From Nocardioides lianchengensis (GTDB taxonomy: Bacteria; Actinomycetota; Actinomycetes; Propionibacteriales; Nocardioidaceae), in NCBI RefSeq assembly GCF_900101465.1, contig NZ_FMZM01000003.1, forward strand, positions 248,001 to 312,000: a stretch of DNA of 64,000 bases. The letters are read 5' to 3'. Position 1 is the stretch's first letter, and the number at the start of each line of letters is the position of its first letter. The notes under the pieces are model-generated. The model did no database searches. It had not been told where the DNA came from and worked only from the letters and a program-made list of their open reading frames with translations. The translations under genes and the position numbers were made by a program. Shown one piece after another: positions 9,321 to 17,998 of this stretch.

Positions 9321-9941
9321 TCAGGCCTTCTTGGCGGGCGCCTTCTTCGCCGGTGCCTTCTTGGCCGCCGCCGGAGCCTTCTTGGCGGTCGTCGTCTTCG
9401 TGGCAGTGGTCGACTTCGCCGCGGTCTTCTTCGCCGGAGCCGACTTCTTCACCGCCGGCGCGGCCTTCTTCGCCGGAGCCGACTTCTTCGCGGCCGGAGC
9501 AGCCTTCTTGGTAGCCGTCGTCGCCTTCTTCGCAGGCGCAGCCTTCTTCGCAGCCGGCGTGGCCTTCTTCGCAGCCGGCGCCGCCTTCTTGGCGGGCGTG
9601 GCCGCCTTCACAGCAGCGGCCGGCGCGGCCTTGGCGACGGCCAGGGTCAGCTTGGGCAGCTTCTTGGCGCCGGAGACGACGTTCTTCAGGTCCGCGCCGG
9701 GGGTGAACTTGGGCACCGACTTCTTCTTGGCCTTGATCCGTTCGCCCGTCTGCGGGTTGCGCACCCACCGCGCGTCGCGCACCCGCTTCTCGAAGGAACC
9801 GAACCCGGTGATGGCGACCTTCTCGCCCTTCGCCACCTCGCGGGTGATCGTGTCCAGGACGGACTCGAGCGCGTGGGCCGCGGCCTTCTTGTTCCCCTCG
9901 TAACGCGCCGCCAGCGCGTCGATGAGCTGTGACTTGTTCAC
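9321..9941 (-). CDS. hup: HU-family DNA-binding protein with Lys/Ala/Pro-rich tail (HupB/Hlp type)
   Basis: The 206-aa nucleoid protein has two parts. Residues 1-90 form the HU fold: the start MNKSQLIDALAARYEG, then ITGFGSFEKR, and the DNA-binding arm with RNPQTGERI. Residues about 100-206 are a low-complexity basic tail of repeated AKKA, PAKKA and AAKK words, as in mycobacterial HupB and actinobacterial Hlp, which binds DNA non-specifically and compacts the nucleoid. The start is a GTG at 9941 with an AAGGGAAG ribosome-binding sequence. The tail's DNA repeats are coding and result from the amino-acid repeats. Confidence 0.95.
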   Translation of the reverse strand: MNKSQLIDALAARYEGNKKAAAHALESVLDTITREVAKGEKVAITGFGSFEKRVRDARWVRNPQTGERIKAKKKSVPKFTPGADLKNVVSGAKKLPKLTLAVAKAAPAAAVKAATPAKKAAPAAKKATPAAKKAAPAKKATTATKKAAPAAKKSAPAKKAAPAVKKSAPAKKTAAKSTTATKTTTAKKAPAAAKKAPAKKAPAKKA

Positions 9942-10074
9942 GATCTTCCCTTCGGAGGAGCTGCTCGGACCGAGCCCGTGCCCGATCTTCTCCTGGCACG
10001 CTAGGTAGTCGTGGCGACCGTCACAATCACCACGCCGCGTCCGGAGCGACTTTTTTGCGCCGTCGTACGGGGTC

Positions 10075-10899
10075 TCAGGACCCCAGGAAGCGCAGCAGCT
10101 CGGCGTTGAAACGGTCCGCGTGGCTGACGTTGAAGCCGTGCGGGGCGCCCTCGACGACGACCAGGGTGCTCCCCTCGATCGCCTCCGCGCTCCGCTTGCC
10201 GGAGACCTCGAACGGGACGATCGCGTCGGAGTCGCCGTGGATCACCAGCGTCGGTACGTCGACCCGCGCGACGTCCTCGCGGAAGTCGGTCGTGCCGAAC
10301 GCCTCGATGCAGCCGACCACGGCCTCGTCACGCGCGGCGCTCGCGAGCCGGAGCGCCTCCTGGCGCTGCTCCTCGGTCACCTTCAGCTCGCCGTCGACGG
10401 AGAAGAAGCCGGTCGTGAAGCCGTCGAGGAAGCCCTCGCGGTCGCCCGCCGCGCCGTCCTTCATCTCGTCGACGTCCGCGCGACCCAGCCCGCCGTCGGG
10501 GTTGTCCTCGGTCTTCAGCAGGTACGGCGGCACCGCGCCCGCGAGCACCGCGCCGGTGACCCGGCCGGCCGCGTTGTGCTGCGCGGCGTACCGCACGACC
10601 TCGCCGCCCCCCATCGAGAACCCGACGAGTACGGCGTCGCGCAGGTCGAGGCCGTCCACCAGACCGGCCAGGTCGGCCGTGAACGTGTCGTAGTCGTAGC
10701 CGGACTCGGGCTTGTCGGACTCGCCGAACCCGCGCCGGTCGTAGGTGACGACGCGGTAGCCCGCGTCGCTCAGCGCCGGCACCTGCTCCGACCACGACGC
10801 GCCGCTCAGCGGCCAGCCGTGGACCAGGACGACGGGACGGCCGATGCCGCCGGTGTCGGTGTAGTGGAGGGTGATGCCGTTCGACGCGATGGTCGTCAC
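10075..10899 (-). CDS. Alpha/beta hydrolase (non-heme chloroperoxidase-like)
   Basis: The 274-aa product has the full alpha/beta-hydrolase triad: Ser95 in GFSMGGGEV, an Asp near 225 in HGDSDAIVP and His254 in APHGF. The oxyanion region is VLVHGWPLSGASW. The YDRRGFGESDKP segment and the strict G-F-S-M-G-G-G-E elbow are typical of cofactor-free chloroperoxidase/esterase members, so an esterase or perhydrolase activity is likely; the substrate is unknown. It has no signal peptide. The gene lies downstream of leuD on the same strand, separated by an imperfect hairpin at 10911-10962, and probably has its own promoter. Confidence 0.85.
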   Translation of the reverse strand: MTTIASNGITLHYTDTGGIGRPVVLVHGWPLSGASWSEQVPALSDAGYRVVTYDRRGFGESDKPESGYDYDTFTADLAGLVDGLDLRDAVLVGFSMGGGEVVRYAAQHNAAGRVTGAVLAGAVPPYLLKTEDNPDGGLGRADVDEMKDGAAGDREGFLDGFTTGFFSVDGELKVTEEQRQEALRLASAARDEAVVGCIEAFGTTDFREDVARVDVPTLVIHGDSDAIVPFEVSGKRSAEAIEGSTLVVVEGAPHGFNVSHADRFNAELLRFLGS

Positions 10900-10910
10900 G
10901 TGTGGGTCCT

Positions 10911-10962
10911 TCCGTCCGGATGTTGAGTACCTCGACTAGTTCGGTACCCAACTCCGGACGGA
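10911..10962. terminator. Long imperfect hairpin between leuD and the hydrolase gene
   Basis: TCCGTCCGGA at 10911-10920 pairs with TCCGGACGGA at 10953-10962, and an inner GTACC (10927-10931) can pair with GGTAC (10943-10947), with a bulge between the arms. It lies 5 nt past the leuD stop and 12 nt before the hydrolase start on the minus strand. It could be the leuCD terminator or an operator for the hydrolase; the sequence does not decide. Confidence 0.5.
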
Positions 10963-10966
10963 TGGC

Positions 10967-11572
10967 TCAGGCGTGCTGCGAGACCGGCTTCCAGCGCGGC
11001 CGCTCGGCCTCGAACGACGAGATGTCGGCCTCGTGCCCGAGGGTGATCCCGATGTCGTCGAGCCCCTCCAGGAGCCGCCACCGGGTGTAGTCGTCGATGT
11101 CGAAGGAGTCCTCGATCGCGTCGACGCCCTCGCCCGCCCGGACGGTCCGCGACTCGAGGTCGACGGTGATCACGCCCCCGGGGTTGTCCGCGAGGAAGTC
11201 CCAGAGCTTCTGGACGACCTTCTCGTCGACCTGGGCGGCCAGCAGGCCGGCCTTGCCGGAGTTGCCGCGGAAGATGTCGGCGAACCGGGCGGAGATGACG
11301 ACCTTGAAGCCGTAGTTCTGCAGCGCCCAGACGGCGTGCTCGCGCGACGAGCCGGTGCCGAAGTCCGGTCCGGCGACGAGCACCGAGCCGGCGGCGTAGA
11401 CCGGGTTGTTGAGCACGAAGGCCGGGTCGTTGCGCCAGGCCGAGAACAGGCCGTCCTCGAAGCCGGTGCGGGTGACCCGCTTGAGGTAGACGGCCGGGAT
11501 GATCTGGTCGGTGTCGACGTTGCTCCGCTTGAGCGGGACGCCGACGCCGGTGTGGGTCGTGAACTTGTCCAT
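10967..11572 (-). CDS. leuD: 3-isopropylmalate dehydratase small subunit
   Basis: The 201-aa small subunit pairs with LeuC to isomerise 2-isopropylmalate to 3-isopropylmalate in leucine synthesis. Family landmarks are [20 protein letters not shown] near the N-terminus, [17 protein letters not shown] and the [11 protein letters not shown] segment. The ATG at 11572 lies 12 nt after the leuC stop, and a GGGAG ribosome-binding sequence sits in the leuC 3' end, so leuC-leuD form one operon. Confidence 0.97.
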   Translation of the reverse strand: MDKFTTHTGVGVPLKRSNVDTDQIIPAVYLKRVTRTGFEDGLFSAWRNDPAFVLNNPVYAAGSVLVAGPDFGTGSSREHAVWALQNYGFKVVISARFADIFRGNSGKAGLLAAQVDEKVVQKLWDFLADNPGGVITVDLESRTVRAGEGVDAIEDSFDIDDYTRWRLLEGLDDIGITLGHEADISSFEAERPRWKPVSQHA

Positions 11573-11584
11573 GTCAGCTCCCGT

Positions 11585-13003
11585 TCAGTTCGTCGCCGCG
11601 GCGGGCACCAGGTCCGCCGGCGAGGAGAGGGTGCCGCGTACGGCGGTGGCCGCGGCGACCGGGATCGACACCAGGTGCGTGCGACCGCCCTTGCCCTGCC
11701 GACCCTCGAAGTTGCGGTTGGAGGTCGACGCGCTGCGCTCGCCCGGCGCCAGGGTGTCGGGGTTCATGCCCAGGCACATCGAGCAGCCGGCGCCGCGCCA
11801 CTCGGCGCCCGCCTCCTTGAAGATCACGTCCAGACCCTCGCCCTCGGCCTGCAGGCGCACCCGCGCCGAGCCGGGGACGACGAGCAGGCGGGTGCCGTCG
11901 GCGACCTTGTGCCCCTCGATCACCTGGGCGGCGAGCCGCAGGTCCTCGATCCGCCCGTTGGTGCAGGAGCCGATGAAGACGGTGTCGACCGCGACCTCGC
12001 GCATCGGCATGCCGGCCTCGAGGCCCATGTACTCGAGGGCTCGCTCGGCGGCGATCCGGTCCTGCTCGTCCTCGAACTCCGAGGGGATCGGCACGGTGGC
12101 GCCCAGCGGGACGCCCTGGCCGGGGTTGGTGCCCCAGGTGACGAACGGCGTCATGGTCGAGGCGTCGAGCACGATCTCCTTGTCGAAGACGGCGTCCTCG
12201 TCGGTGACCAGCGTCTTCCAGTGCGCGACCGCGGCGTCCCAGTCGGCGCCCTTCGGCGCGTGCGGCCGGCCCTCGATGTAGTCGAAGGTCTTCTGGTCGG
12301 GCGCGACCATGCCGGCCTTCGCACCCCACTCGATGCTCAGGTTGCACAGGGTCATCCGGCCCTCCATCGAGAGCTCCTCGACGGCCTGGCCGCGGTACTC
12401 CACGATGTAGCCCTGACCGCCACCGGTGCCGGTGTGGGCGATCAGGGTGAGCGCCATGTCCTTGGCGGTGACGCCGGCGGGCAGGCTGCCGGTGATGGTG
12501 ACGGCCATGGTCTTGGGCTTGGCCTGCATCAGGGTCTGGGTCGCCAGGACGTGCTCGACCTCGGAGGTGCCGATGCCGTGCGCGATGGCCCCGAACGCGC
12601 CGTGGGTGCTGGTGTGGCTGTCGCCGCAGACGATGGTCATGCCCGGCTGGGTGAGGCCCAGCTGGGGACCGATGATGTGCACGATGCCCTGGTCGGCGTC
12701 GCCGAGCTTGTGGATCGGGACGCCGAACTCCTCGGCGTTCCTGCGCAGCGTCTCGACCTGCGTGCGCGAGACCGGGTCCGCGATCGGCTTGTCCCAGTCC
12801 AGCGTGGGGACGTTGTGGTCCTCGGTCGCCAGGGTGAGCTCGGGGTGGCGCACCGGCCGCCCGGCCAGTCGCAGGCCGTCGAAGGCCTGCGGCGAGGTCA
12901 CCTCGTGCACGAGGTGGAGGTCGATGTAGAGCAGGTCCGGCTCCCCAGGGGTCGATCGCACGACGTGCTCGTCCCACACCTTCTCCGACAGGGTCCTACC
13001 CAT
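11585..13003 (-). CDS. leuC: 3-isopropylmalate dehydratase large subunit
   Basis: The 472-aa aconitase-type subunit carries the 4Fe-4S cluster for the leucine-pathway isomerase. The cluster cysteines are visible in GSCTNGR and in [10 protein letters not shown]. The [15 protein letters not shown] and LATQTL blocks are also typical. I chose the ATG at 13003 ([15 protein letters not shown]) because a GGAG sequence lies 4-8 nt upstream; a GTG at 13009 would add two residues. The gene is divergent from the IclR regulator, and one copy of a duplicated 19-bp site lies about 50 nt upstream of its start. Confidence 0.97.
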   Translation of the reverse strand: MGRTLSEKVWDEHVVRSTPGEPDLLYIDLHLVHEVTSPQAFDGLRLAGRPVRHPELTLATEDHNVPTLDWDKPIADPVSRTQVETLRRNAEEFGVPIHKLGDADQGIVHIIGPQLGLTQPGMTIVCGDSHTSTHGAFGAIAHGIGTSEVEHVLATQTLMQAKPKTMAVTITGSLPAGVTAKDMALTLIAHTGTGGGQGYIVEYRGQAVEELSMEGRMTLCNLSIEWGAKAGMVAPDQKTFDYIEGRPHAPKGADWDAAVAHWKTLVTDEDAVFDKEIVLDASTMTPFVTWGTNPGQGVPLGATVPIPSEFEDEQDRIAAERALEYMGLEAGMPMREVAVDTVFIGSCTNGRIEDLRLAAQVIEGHKVADGTRLLVVPGSARVRLQAEGEGLDVIFKEAGAEWRGAGCSMCLGMNPDTLAPGERSASTSNRNFEGRQGKGGRTHLVSIPVAAATAVRGTLSSPADLVPAAATN

Positions 13004-13052
13004 GATCACTCCCTCGTGACGTACCGCTCCTGACTCTCGAAGAGTACGCCGT

Positions 13053-13071
13053 CATCCCATGATCTGAGACG
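13053..13071. promoter_or_regulatory. Probable IclR/NdgR-type operator, copy 1 (leuC side)
   Basis: CATCCCATGATCTGAGACG occurs here and again, with one change, at 13140-13158 in the same orientation, 87 nt apart. Each copy lies just upstream of one of the two divergent genes. A TTGACG hexamer reading toward leuC (complement of 13070-13075) overlaps its edge. Confidence 0.6.
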
Positions 13072-13139
13072 TCAATCTCGACATGCAAGACAGTCGGACG
13101 ACGCCCCGGCCGCGGGTGCGGCGCGCGTCACACCCCTTG

Positions 13140-13158
13140 CATCCCATGATCCGAGACG
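13140..13158. promoter_or_regulatory. Probable IclR/NdgR-type operator, copy 2 (regulator side)
   Basis: This copy reads CATCCCATGATCCGAGACG. It lies between a possible -35 (TTGCAT, 13137-13142) and -10 (AGTATT, 13161-13166) and ends 13 nt before the regulator ATG, which suggests autorepression. Confidence 0.6.
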
Positions 13159-13171
13159 GGAGTATTGGCAT

Positions 13172-13894
13172 ATGGACAACTCCAGCGGCGTGGGCGTGCT
13201 CGACAAGGCGGCTCTCGTGCTCACCGCTCTCGAGTCCGGGCCGGCCACGCTCGCCGGTCTGGTCGCGGCCACCGGCCTGGCCCGCCCGACCGCGCACCGG
13301 CTCGCTGTCGCGCTCGAGCACCACCGGCTCGTCGCCCGCGACATGCAGGGCCGTTTCGTCCTGGGCCCGCGTCTGGCCGAGCTCTCCGCCGCCGCCGGCG
13401 AGGACCGCCTGCTGGCCACGGCCGGCCCGGTCCTGGCCCGGCTGCGCGACATCACCGGCGAGTCCGCCCAGCTGTGGCGCCGCCAGGGCGAGCACCGCGT
13501 CTGCGTGGCCGCCGCCGAGCGACCCAGCGGGCTGCGGGACACGATCCCGGTCGGCTCCCAGCTGACCATGCGCGCCGGCTCGGCCGCCCAGGTGCTGCTG
13601 GCGTGGGAGGACCCGGAGCGGATGCACCGCGGGCTGCAGAACGCCGCCTTCTCCGCGGCCGCCCTCTCCGGCATCCGCCGGCGCGGGTGGGCCCAGTCGG
13701 TCGGCGAGCGCGAGCAGGGTGTGGCGTCGGTCTCGGCGCCGGTGCGCTCCCCCAGCGGCAAGATCATCGCGGCAGTCTCGGTCTCCGGTCCGCTGGAGCG
13801 GCTGTCCCGCCAGCCCGGCCGGATGCACGCGCCCGCCGTGCTGGCCGCGGCCGAGCGGCTCTCCGAGTCGTTGCGCCGCGCTGCGGCGGAGTAG
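13172..13894 (+). CDS. ndgR: IclR-family regulator of the leuCD operon (NdgR/LtbR-like)
   Basis: The 240-aa regulator has an N-terminal winged helix-turn-helix (ATLAGLVAATGLARPTAHRL, about residues 25-45) and a C-terminal IclR effector domain (ESAQLWRRQGEHRVCVAAAE through VASVSAPVRSPSGKIIAAVSVSGP). Divergent placement against leuC is the standard position of NdgR (Streptomyces) and LtbR (Corynebacterium), which control leucine and other amino-acid genes. The ATG at 13172 follows a duplicated 19-bp site likely to be its operator. It ends 5 nt before the convergent Nudix gene. Confidence 0.88.
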   Translation: MDNSSGVGVLDKAALVLTALESGPATLAGLVAATGLARPTAHRLAVALEHHRLVARDMQGRFVLGPRLAELSAAAGEDRLLATAGPVLARLRDITGESAQLWRRQGEHRVCVAAAERPSGLRDTIPVGSQLTMRAGSAAQVLLAWEDPERMHRGLQNAAFSAAALSGIRRRGWAQSVGEREQGVASVSAPVRSPSGKIIAAVSVSGPLERLSRQPGRMHAPAVLAAAERLSESLRRAAAE

Positions 13895-13899
13895 CCGGC

Positions 13900-14442
13900 T
13901 CAGCCGATCCGGCCGAGCGCCAGACCGGCGAGCATCAGGCAGGAGATGGTCTCACTGTCGTGGATCTCGCCGGCGCGCACCAGGTCCAGCACCTCGGCCC
14001 AGGGCACCTCGAGCACCTCGGAGATGCCCTCCTCCTCCAGGCTCCCGCCCCCCACGTCCTCGAGACCCTGGGCGAGGAACACCTCGGCACGCGCGTCCGC
14101 GACCCCGTTGAGCGCGTAGACCTGACCCAGGTGGGTCCACGTGCTCGCCGTACGGCCGGTCTCCTCCCGCAGCTCCCGGCCCGCCGCGACCAGCGGGGCC
14201 TGGCCGTCGGAGCCACCGGCGGGGACCTCCAGGGACTCGCGACCGATCGTGTAGCGGAAGAGCCGGACGAGCAGGACCGCACCGTCCTCCGTCACGGGTA
14301 CGACGAACGCCGCCGGGTGCCGGACCTCCGTGACGCCGTAGATGCCGGTGCTGCCGTCCGGCCGCGTGACGTCGTCCTCGCGCACCCGGATCCACGGGTT
14401 CTCGTAGACGGTCCGGGTCCCGTGCGTCTGCCAACCGCTCAT
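13900..14442 (-). CDS. Nudix hydrolase (ADP-ribose pyrophosphatase-like)
   Basis: The 180-aa protein resembles ADP-ribose/NDP-sugar pyrophosphatases, with the N-terminal NPWIRVREDDV strand, LFRYTIGRESLEVPAGG and the Nudix helix RELREETG. The REUXEEXGU half of the box is intact, but the Glu that normally precedes it by seven residues is Gln and the loop appears one residue short. The three glutamates of REL-REE usually carry metal binding, so activity is plausible. Substrate is unknown. The gene is convergent with ndgR and its 3' end is 5 nt away. Confidence 0.85.
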   Translation of the reverse strand: MSGWQTHGTRTVYENPWIRVREDDVTRPDGSTGIYGVTEVRHPAAFVVPVTEDGAVLLVRLFRYTIGRESLEVPAGGSDGQAPLVAAGRELREETGRTASTWTHLGQVYALNGVADARAEVFLAQGLEDVGGGSLEEEGISEVLEVPWAEVLDLVRAGEIHDSETISCLMLAGLALGRIG

Positions 14443-14470
14443 GTCCCGAGCATCGCAGGGACCGATCGGC

Positions 14471-14950
14471 TCAGAACAGCGCGTCCTGCTCGAGCTCCAG
14501 CAGCAGCTGCTTGCGCTCCAGCCCGCCGGCGTAGCCGGTGAGGGTGCCGTTGGCGCCGATCACCCGGTGGCACGGGATCACGACCGGGATCGGGTTGCGC
14601 CCGTTGGCCAGCCCGACCGCGCGGGACGCGGCGTTGGTCATGCCGAGCCGGTGCGCGACCTGCCCGTACGACGCGGTCTCGCCGTACCCGATCGCGCAGA
14701 GCTCGGTCCAGACCCGCTGCTGGAAGTCGCTGCCCTCCGGGGCGAGGGGCAGGTCGAACTCCTTCAGGTCGCGGGCGAAGTAGGCGGTCAGCTGACGCGC
14801 GGCCTCGACGAGCACCGGGTGGGCGTCGTCGCGCGCCCCGCGGACGCGCCCGTCGCCCTCGCGGAACGGGGAGAACTCGATCGCGGTGATCGCGTCGTGG
14901 CGCTCGACGAGCCGGAGCTCGCCGATGGGTGAGTCGAGGACGGTCCACAT
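14471..14950 (-). CDS. ogt: Methylated-DNA--[protein]-cysteine S-methyltransferase
   Basis: The 159-aa suicide repair protein removes O6-methyl groups from guanine onto its own cysteine. The active-site PCHRVIGANG motif is present, with the upstream helix-turn-helix FQQRVWTELCAIGYGETASYGQVA. It lacks the N-terminal Ada domain, which is carried by the neighbouring gene. Its ATG at 14950 follows the ada-alkA stop by 3 nt, so the two repair proteins are made from one message. Confidence 0.95.
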   Translation of the reverse strand: MWTVLDSPIGELRLVERHDAITAIEFSPFREGDGRVRGARDDAHPVLVEAARQLTAYFARDLKEFDLPLAPEGSDFQQRVWTELCAIGYGETASYGQVAHRLGMTNAASRAVGLANGRNPIPVVIPCHRVIGANGTLTGYAGGLERKQLLLELEQDALF

Positions 14951-14953
14951 GGG

Positions 14954-16459
14954 TCAGCTCTCCTGACGGTCGGGGTCGGTGGCGGACGGCATGAGCGTGT
15001 TCCAGAGGTGCATGAGGGCGTAGGAGCGCCAGGGCCGCCAGCGCTCGCTCCCCGCGATCACCGACGCCGGGTCGTGCCCGAGCCCGGCGAGGGCGTTGCG
15101 CACGCCCACGTCGGTGGGCAGGAACAGGTCGGGGTGGGCCAGGGCACGCATGGCGACGTAGTCGGCGGTCCACGGGCCGATGCCGGGCAGCTCGAGCAGG
15201 CGGCGTCGTACGTCGTCGCGGTCGGGGCCACGGTCGAGCGCGACCTCGCCGGAGGCCAGCGCCGCGCAGAGCCCGACCAGCGCCCGGCCGCGGGCCCGCG
15301 GCATCGGCAGCATCTCCGGGTCGACCCCGGCCAGGGTCGCCGCGTCGGGGAAGAGGTGGGTGAGACCGGGGATGTCGGTCTCGACCGGAACGCCGTGGGC
15401 CGCGACCAGCCGGCCGGTCACCGTGCAGGCGCCGACGACGCTGACCTGCTGGCCGATCACCGTCCGGACGGCGACCTCGTCCCCGTCGACCTGCCCGGGC
15501 ACCCGGAGCCCGGGGGTGGCGCGGGCGAGCGGACCGATGACCGGGTCGCCGGCGAAGTGGTCGCCGACCGCCAACGGGTCGCAGTCCGCGTCGACCAGCC
15601 GCCGGGCGCGCTCGACAGCCGCCGCGGTGTCGCGCAGGTCGGTGAGCGCGAACGTCGCGGTGACGAAGGCGGTCTCGCCCGCAGCGGTGGTGTCGTCGGC
15701 GTCGAGGCGGACGGTGCCGGGACCGTGCGGAAGCGTCAGGGTGCGGGCGTACCAGCCGGGTCCGGCGACCTCGACCCCCGGGATCAGGTGGTAGGCGAGG
15801 AAGTCGATCAGCGCCCGCCCCGCGAACGGGGTGCGTACGGCGAGCCGCATCGAGACGGTGCCGGTGGCCGGCCGGCTGTTCGTCCGGCGCCCGCGCAGCT
15901 GGGTGGGGCTGGCGGCGTACACCTCGCGGATCGTGTCGTTGAACTGCCGGACGCTGGAGAAGCCCGCGGCGAAGGCCACGTGGGTGTGCGGCAGGGCCGT
16001 GGTCTCGATGAGCACCCGCGCGGTCTGGGCCCGCCGCGCCCGGGCCAGCGCCAGCGGGCCGGCGCCCAGCTCGGCGGTGAGGATCCGGCTGAGGTGGCGT
16101 GAGGTGTAGCCGACCCGCCGGGCCAGTCCGTCGACGCCCTCGCGGTCGACCACCCCGTCCGCGATGAGGCGCATCGCGCGGCCGGCCGCTGACGCCGAGA
16201 CGTCCCAGTCCGGGCTGCCGGGGGTCGCGTCGGGCAGGCAGCGCTTGCAGGCGCGGTAGCCGGCCGCCTGGGCCGCCGCCGCACTGACGTGGAAGGTGAC
16301 GTTGGCGGATGCGGGGGTCCGCGCCGGGCAGCTGGGCCTGCAGTAGATGCCGGTGGTGCGCACCGCGGTGTAGAAGACGCCGTCGAAGCGCCGGTCGCGC
16401 GACTTCACCGCGCGGTAGCAGGACTCGGCGTCGAGCTGGCTCGACGTGGTCGTCGTCAT
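14954..16459 (-). CDS. adaA-alkA: Ada-type regulator fused to AlkA DNA-3-methyladenine glycosylase
   Basis: The 501-aa fusion has three parts. Residues 1-80 are the Ada zinc/methylphosphotriester domain with Cys in GIYCRPSC and RACKRC. Residues about 85-190 are an AraC-type DNA-binding domain (VDGLARRVGYTSRHLSRILTAELG, then FAAGFSSVRQFNDTIRE). Residues about 200-500 are an AlkA-like glycosylase with a helix-hairpin-helix (LPGIGPWTADYVAMRAL) and the catalytic Asp in FLPTDVGVRNAL. It should sense DNA methylation, activate the operon and excise alkylated bases. Mycobacteria have a similar fusion. The ATG at 16459 has a GGGGGAGAA ribosome-binding region; ogt follows 3 nt downstream. Confidence 0.93.
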   Translation of the reverse strand: MTTTTSSQLDAESCYRAVKSRDRRFDGVFYTAVRTTGIYCRPSCPARTPASANVTFHVSAAAAQAAGYRACKRCLPDATPGSPDWDVSASAAGRAMRLIADGVVDREGVDGLARRVGYTSRHLSRILTAELGAGPLALARARRAQTARVLIETTALPHTHVAFAAGFSSVRQFNDTIREVYAASPTQLRGRRTNSRPATGTVSMRLAVRTPFAGRALIDFLAYHLIPGVEVAGPGWYARTLTLPHGPGTVRLDADDTTAAGETAFVTATFALTDLRDTAAAVERARRLVDADCDPLAVGDHFAGDPVIGPLARATPGLRVPGQVDGDEVAVRTVIGQQVSVVGACTVTGRLVAAHGVPVETDIPGLTHLFPDAATLAGVDPEMLPMPRARGRALVGLCAALASGEVALDRGPDRDDVRRRLLELPGIGPWTADYVAMRALAHPDLFLPTDVGVRNALAGLGHDPASVIAGSERWRPWRSYALMHLWNTLMPSATDPDRQES

Positions 16460-16607
16460 GGCCCCATTCTCCCCCATCCCCCTGACCACGGCTGGCGGGA
16501 ATCGGACACGGCGACGCCGGCCCGTGGAGCCTGAGAGATTGTCAAGAATGTGTGACAGGTGAGCTCATCCGGCCGATATCCGAGCACCGGACTGTCACCA
16601 TGTCCCC

Positions 16608-17825
16608 GTGGCCGACGACGAGCAGCCGCCGGCCGCGCCGGCACCCGCGCAGCAACCGCGCCGGAAGGGCCGCCGTCGGCGGCGCCTCTCCCCCGTGCTC
16701 ACGGTCATCCTCGTCACCCAGCTCGTCGTGGCGATGCTGACCGCGACCACCGTCTACGCGTTCGTGCGCCAGCTCGACGACGCACTGCCGCCGGGGGTGG
16801 AGATCCCGCACGTCGAGGGTGAGAAGCCCGAGGTGGAGGGGCCGAAGGAGCCGCTCAACATCCTGGTGATGGGCTCGGACACCCGGACCGGGGAAGGCAA
16901 CCAGATCGACGGTGAGTCGGGCAGCGACGGCTCGGACACCACCATGCTCCTGCACGTCTCCGCCGACCGGAAGGAGGCGTACGGCGTCAGCCTGCCCCGC
17001 GACGCCATCGTCGACCGGCCCGACTGCGTGGACGAGGACGGCCGGGACGTGCCGGGCGCGGACGACGTCATGTTCAACACCGCCTTCTCCGTCGGCGGGC
17101 CGCTGTGCACGATCCAGATGGTCGAGACGCTGACCGGGGTGTACGTCGACCACTTCATCGTCCTCGACTTCCACGGGTTCAAGGCCATGGTCGACGCCGT
17201 CGACGGCGTTCAGGTCTGCCTGCCCAAGGAGGTCGACGACCCCGAGCACGGGATCTACCTGCCGGCCGGCACCCACGAGCTGACCGGCCAGCAGGCCCTC
17301 AACTACGTCCGCGAGCGCTACACGCTCTCGGTGACCGGCGACATCGGCCGGATGAAGCGCCAGCAGGCCTTCGTCGCCTCGATGATCAACAAGGTGCTGT
17401 CGGCCAACACGCTGAGCCAGCCCACCAAGGTGCGCAACTTCCTCAAGGCCGTCGTCGGCTCGATCCAGGTGGACGACGAGCTCGACCGCGTCAAGGATCT
17501 CGCCGACCTGGCGATGCAGTTCCGGGAGACCGGCCTGAGCAACATCAAGTTCATCACGGTGCCGATCGAGGAGTACCCCCTCGACCCGAACCGCCTCCAG
17601 TGGACGACCGACGCCGACCGGCTGTGGAAGCGGATCATCGCCGACGCCCCGCTTGGCCGGACCTTCAGCGGCGGCAGCATCAGCGCCGCGAAGCCGCCGA
17701 CCAGCGAGTCACCGAGCACCTCCCCCGACGCGTCCCCCGACACCGGCGCCAGCGCTACTCCCGAGCAGGAGGAGCAGGCCGAGACCGCGCGGGCCGAGGC
17801 CCTCGCCAACGGCCTCTGCGCCTAG
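16608..17825 (+). CDS. LytR-CpsA-Psr (LCP) family cell-wall glycopolymer transferase
   Basis: The 405-aa membrane protein has a basic cytoplasmic N-terminus (RRKGRRRRR), one transmembrane segment around residues 28-52 and an extracellular LCP domain. The domain includes NILVMGSDTR, DTTMLLHVSADRK, the catalytic SLPRDAIV strand, VDHFIVLDFHGFKAMVDAV and a YVRERYT-x12-RMKRQQ segment. LCP proteins attach wall teichoic acids, arabinogalactan or similar polymers to peptidoglycan. The C-terminal 60 residues are a Ser/Thr/Pro-rich tail ending near Cys-Ala. The start is a GTG at 16608 without a strong ribosome-binding site, so the start is less certain than the identity. Confidence 0.9.
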   Translation: MADDEQPPAAPAPAQQPRRKGRRRRRLSPVLTVILVTQLVVAMLTATTVYAFVRQLDDALPPGVEIPHVEGEKPEVEGPKEPLNILVMGSDTRTGEGNQIDGESGSDGSDTTMLLHVSADRKEAYGVSLPRDAIVDRPDCVDEDGRDVPGADDVMFNTAFSVGGPLCTIQMVETLTGVYVDHFIVLDFHGFKAMVDAVDGVQVCLPKEVDDPEHGIYLPAGTHELTGQQALNYVRERYTLSVTGDIGRMKRQQAFVASMINKVLSANTLSQPTKVRNFLKAVVGSIQVDDELDRVKDLADLAMQFRETGLSNIKFITVPIEEYPLDPNRLQWTTDADRLWKRIIADAPLGRTFSGGSISAAKPPTSESPSTSPDASPDTGASATPEQEEQAETARAEALANGLCA

Positions 17826-17861
17826 CGCGGCCGCGCCCCCGCAGGCGCTCTCCCCGGATCG

Positions 17862-17924
17862 GCGCAATGGCGCTGGTCACGGGCCAGTAGCAGGCCTACC
17901 GGCCCGTCACCGGCGCCATTGCGC
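17862..17924. repeat. Long imperfect palindrome downstream of the LCP gene
   Basis: Bases 17862-17889 and 17897-17924 form a 28-bp inverted repeat with 25 positions matching and a 7-nt loop. The outer 12 bp, beginning GCGCAATGGCGC, are perfect. It lies between the convergent LCP and tRNA-Glu genes and is separate from the tRNA terminator at 17958. Confidence 0.75.
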
Positions 17925-17957
17925 TGTTCGTGGAGCAGCGGTCGGGCGGGTACGCAG

Positions 17958-17989
17958 AAGGGCCCGGATCCTGGTGGATCCGGGCCCTT
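17958..17989 (-). terminator. Terminator of tRNA-Glu
   Basis: A perfect 14-bp stem, AAGGGCCCGGATCC against its complement, with a TGGT loop, lies 10 nt downstream of the tRNA-Glu 3' end on the minus strand. It can also stop transcription from the LCP side. Confidence 0.85.
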
Positions 17990-17998
17990 CTCGGTCTG

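Noticed and set aside
9345..9620. Short tandem DNA repeats that resemble a repeat array
   Set aside because: They encode the repeated AKKA/PAKKA tail of HU; spacing is irregular and there are no CRISPR features.
9331..9903. Phe/Ala-rich plus-strand frame that looks like a membrane protein
   Set aside because: It is the antisense of the Lys/Ala tail of HU; AAG codons read as CTT/TTC in reverse.
10973..13033. 686-aa plus-strand frame opposite leuD-leuC
   Set aside because: The minus strand carries unmistakable LeuD and LeuC; the plus frame has shadow-type composition (Asp, Val, Gly, Arg) and no motifs.
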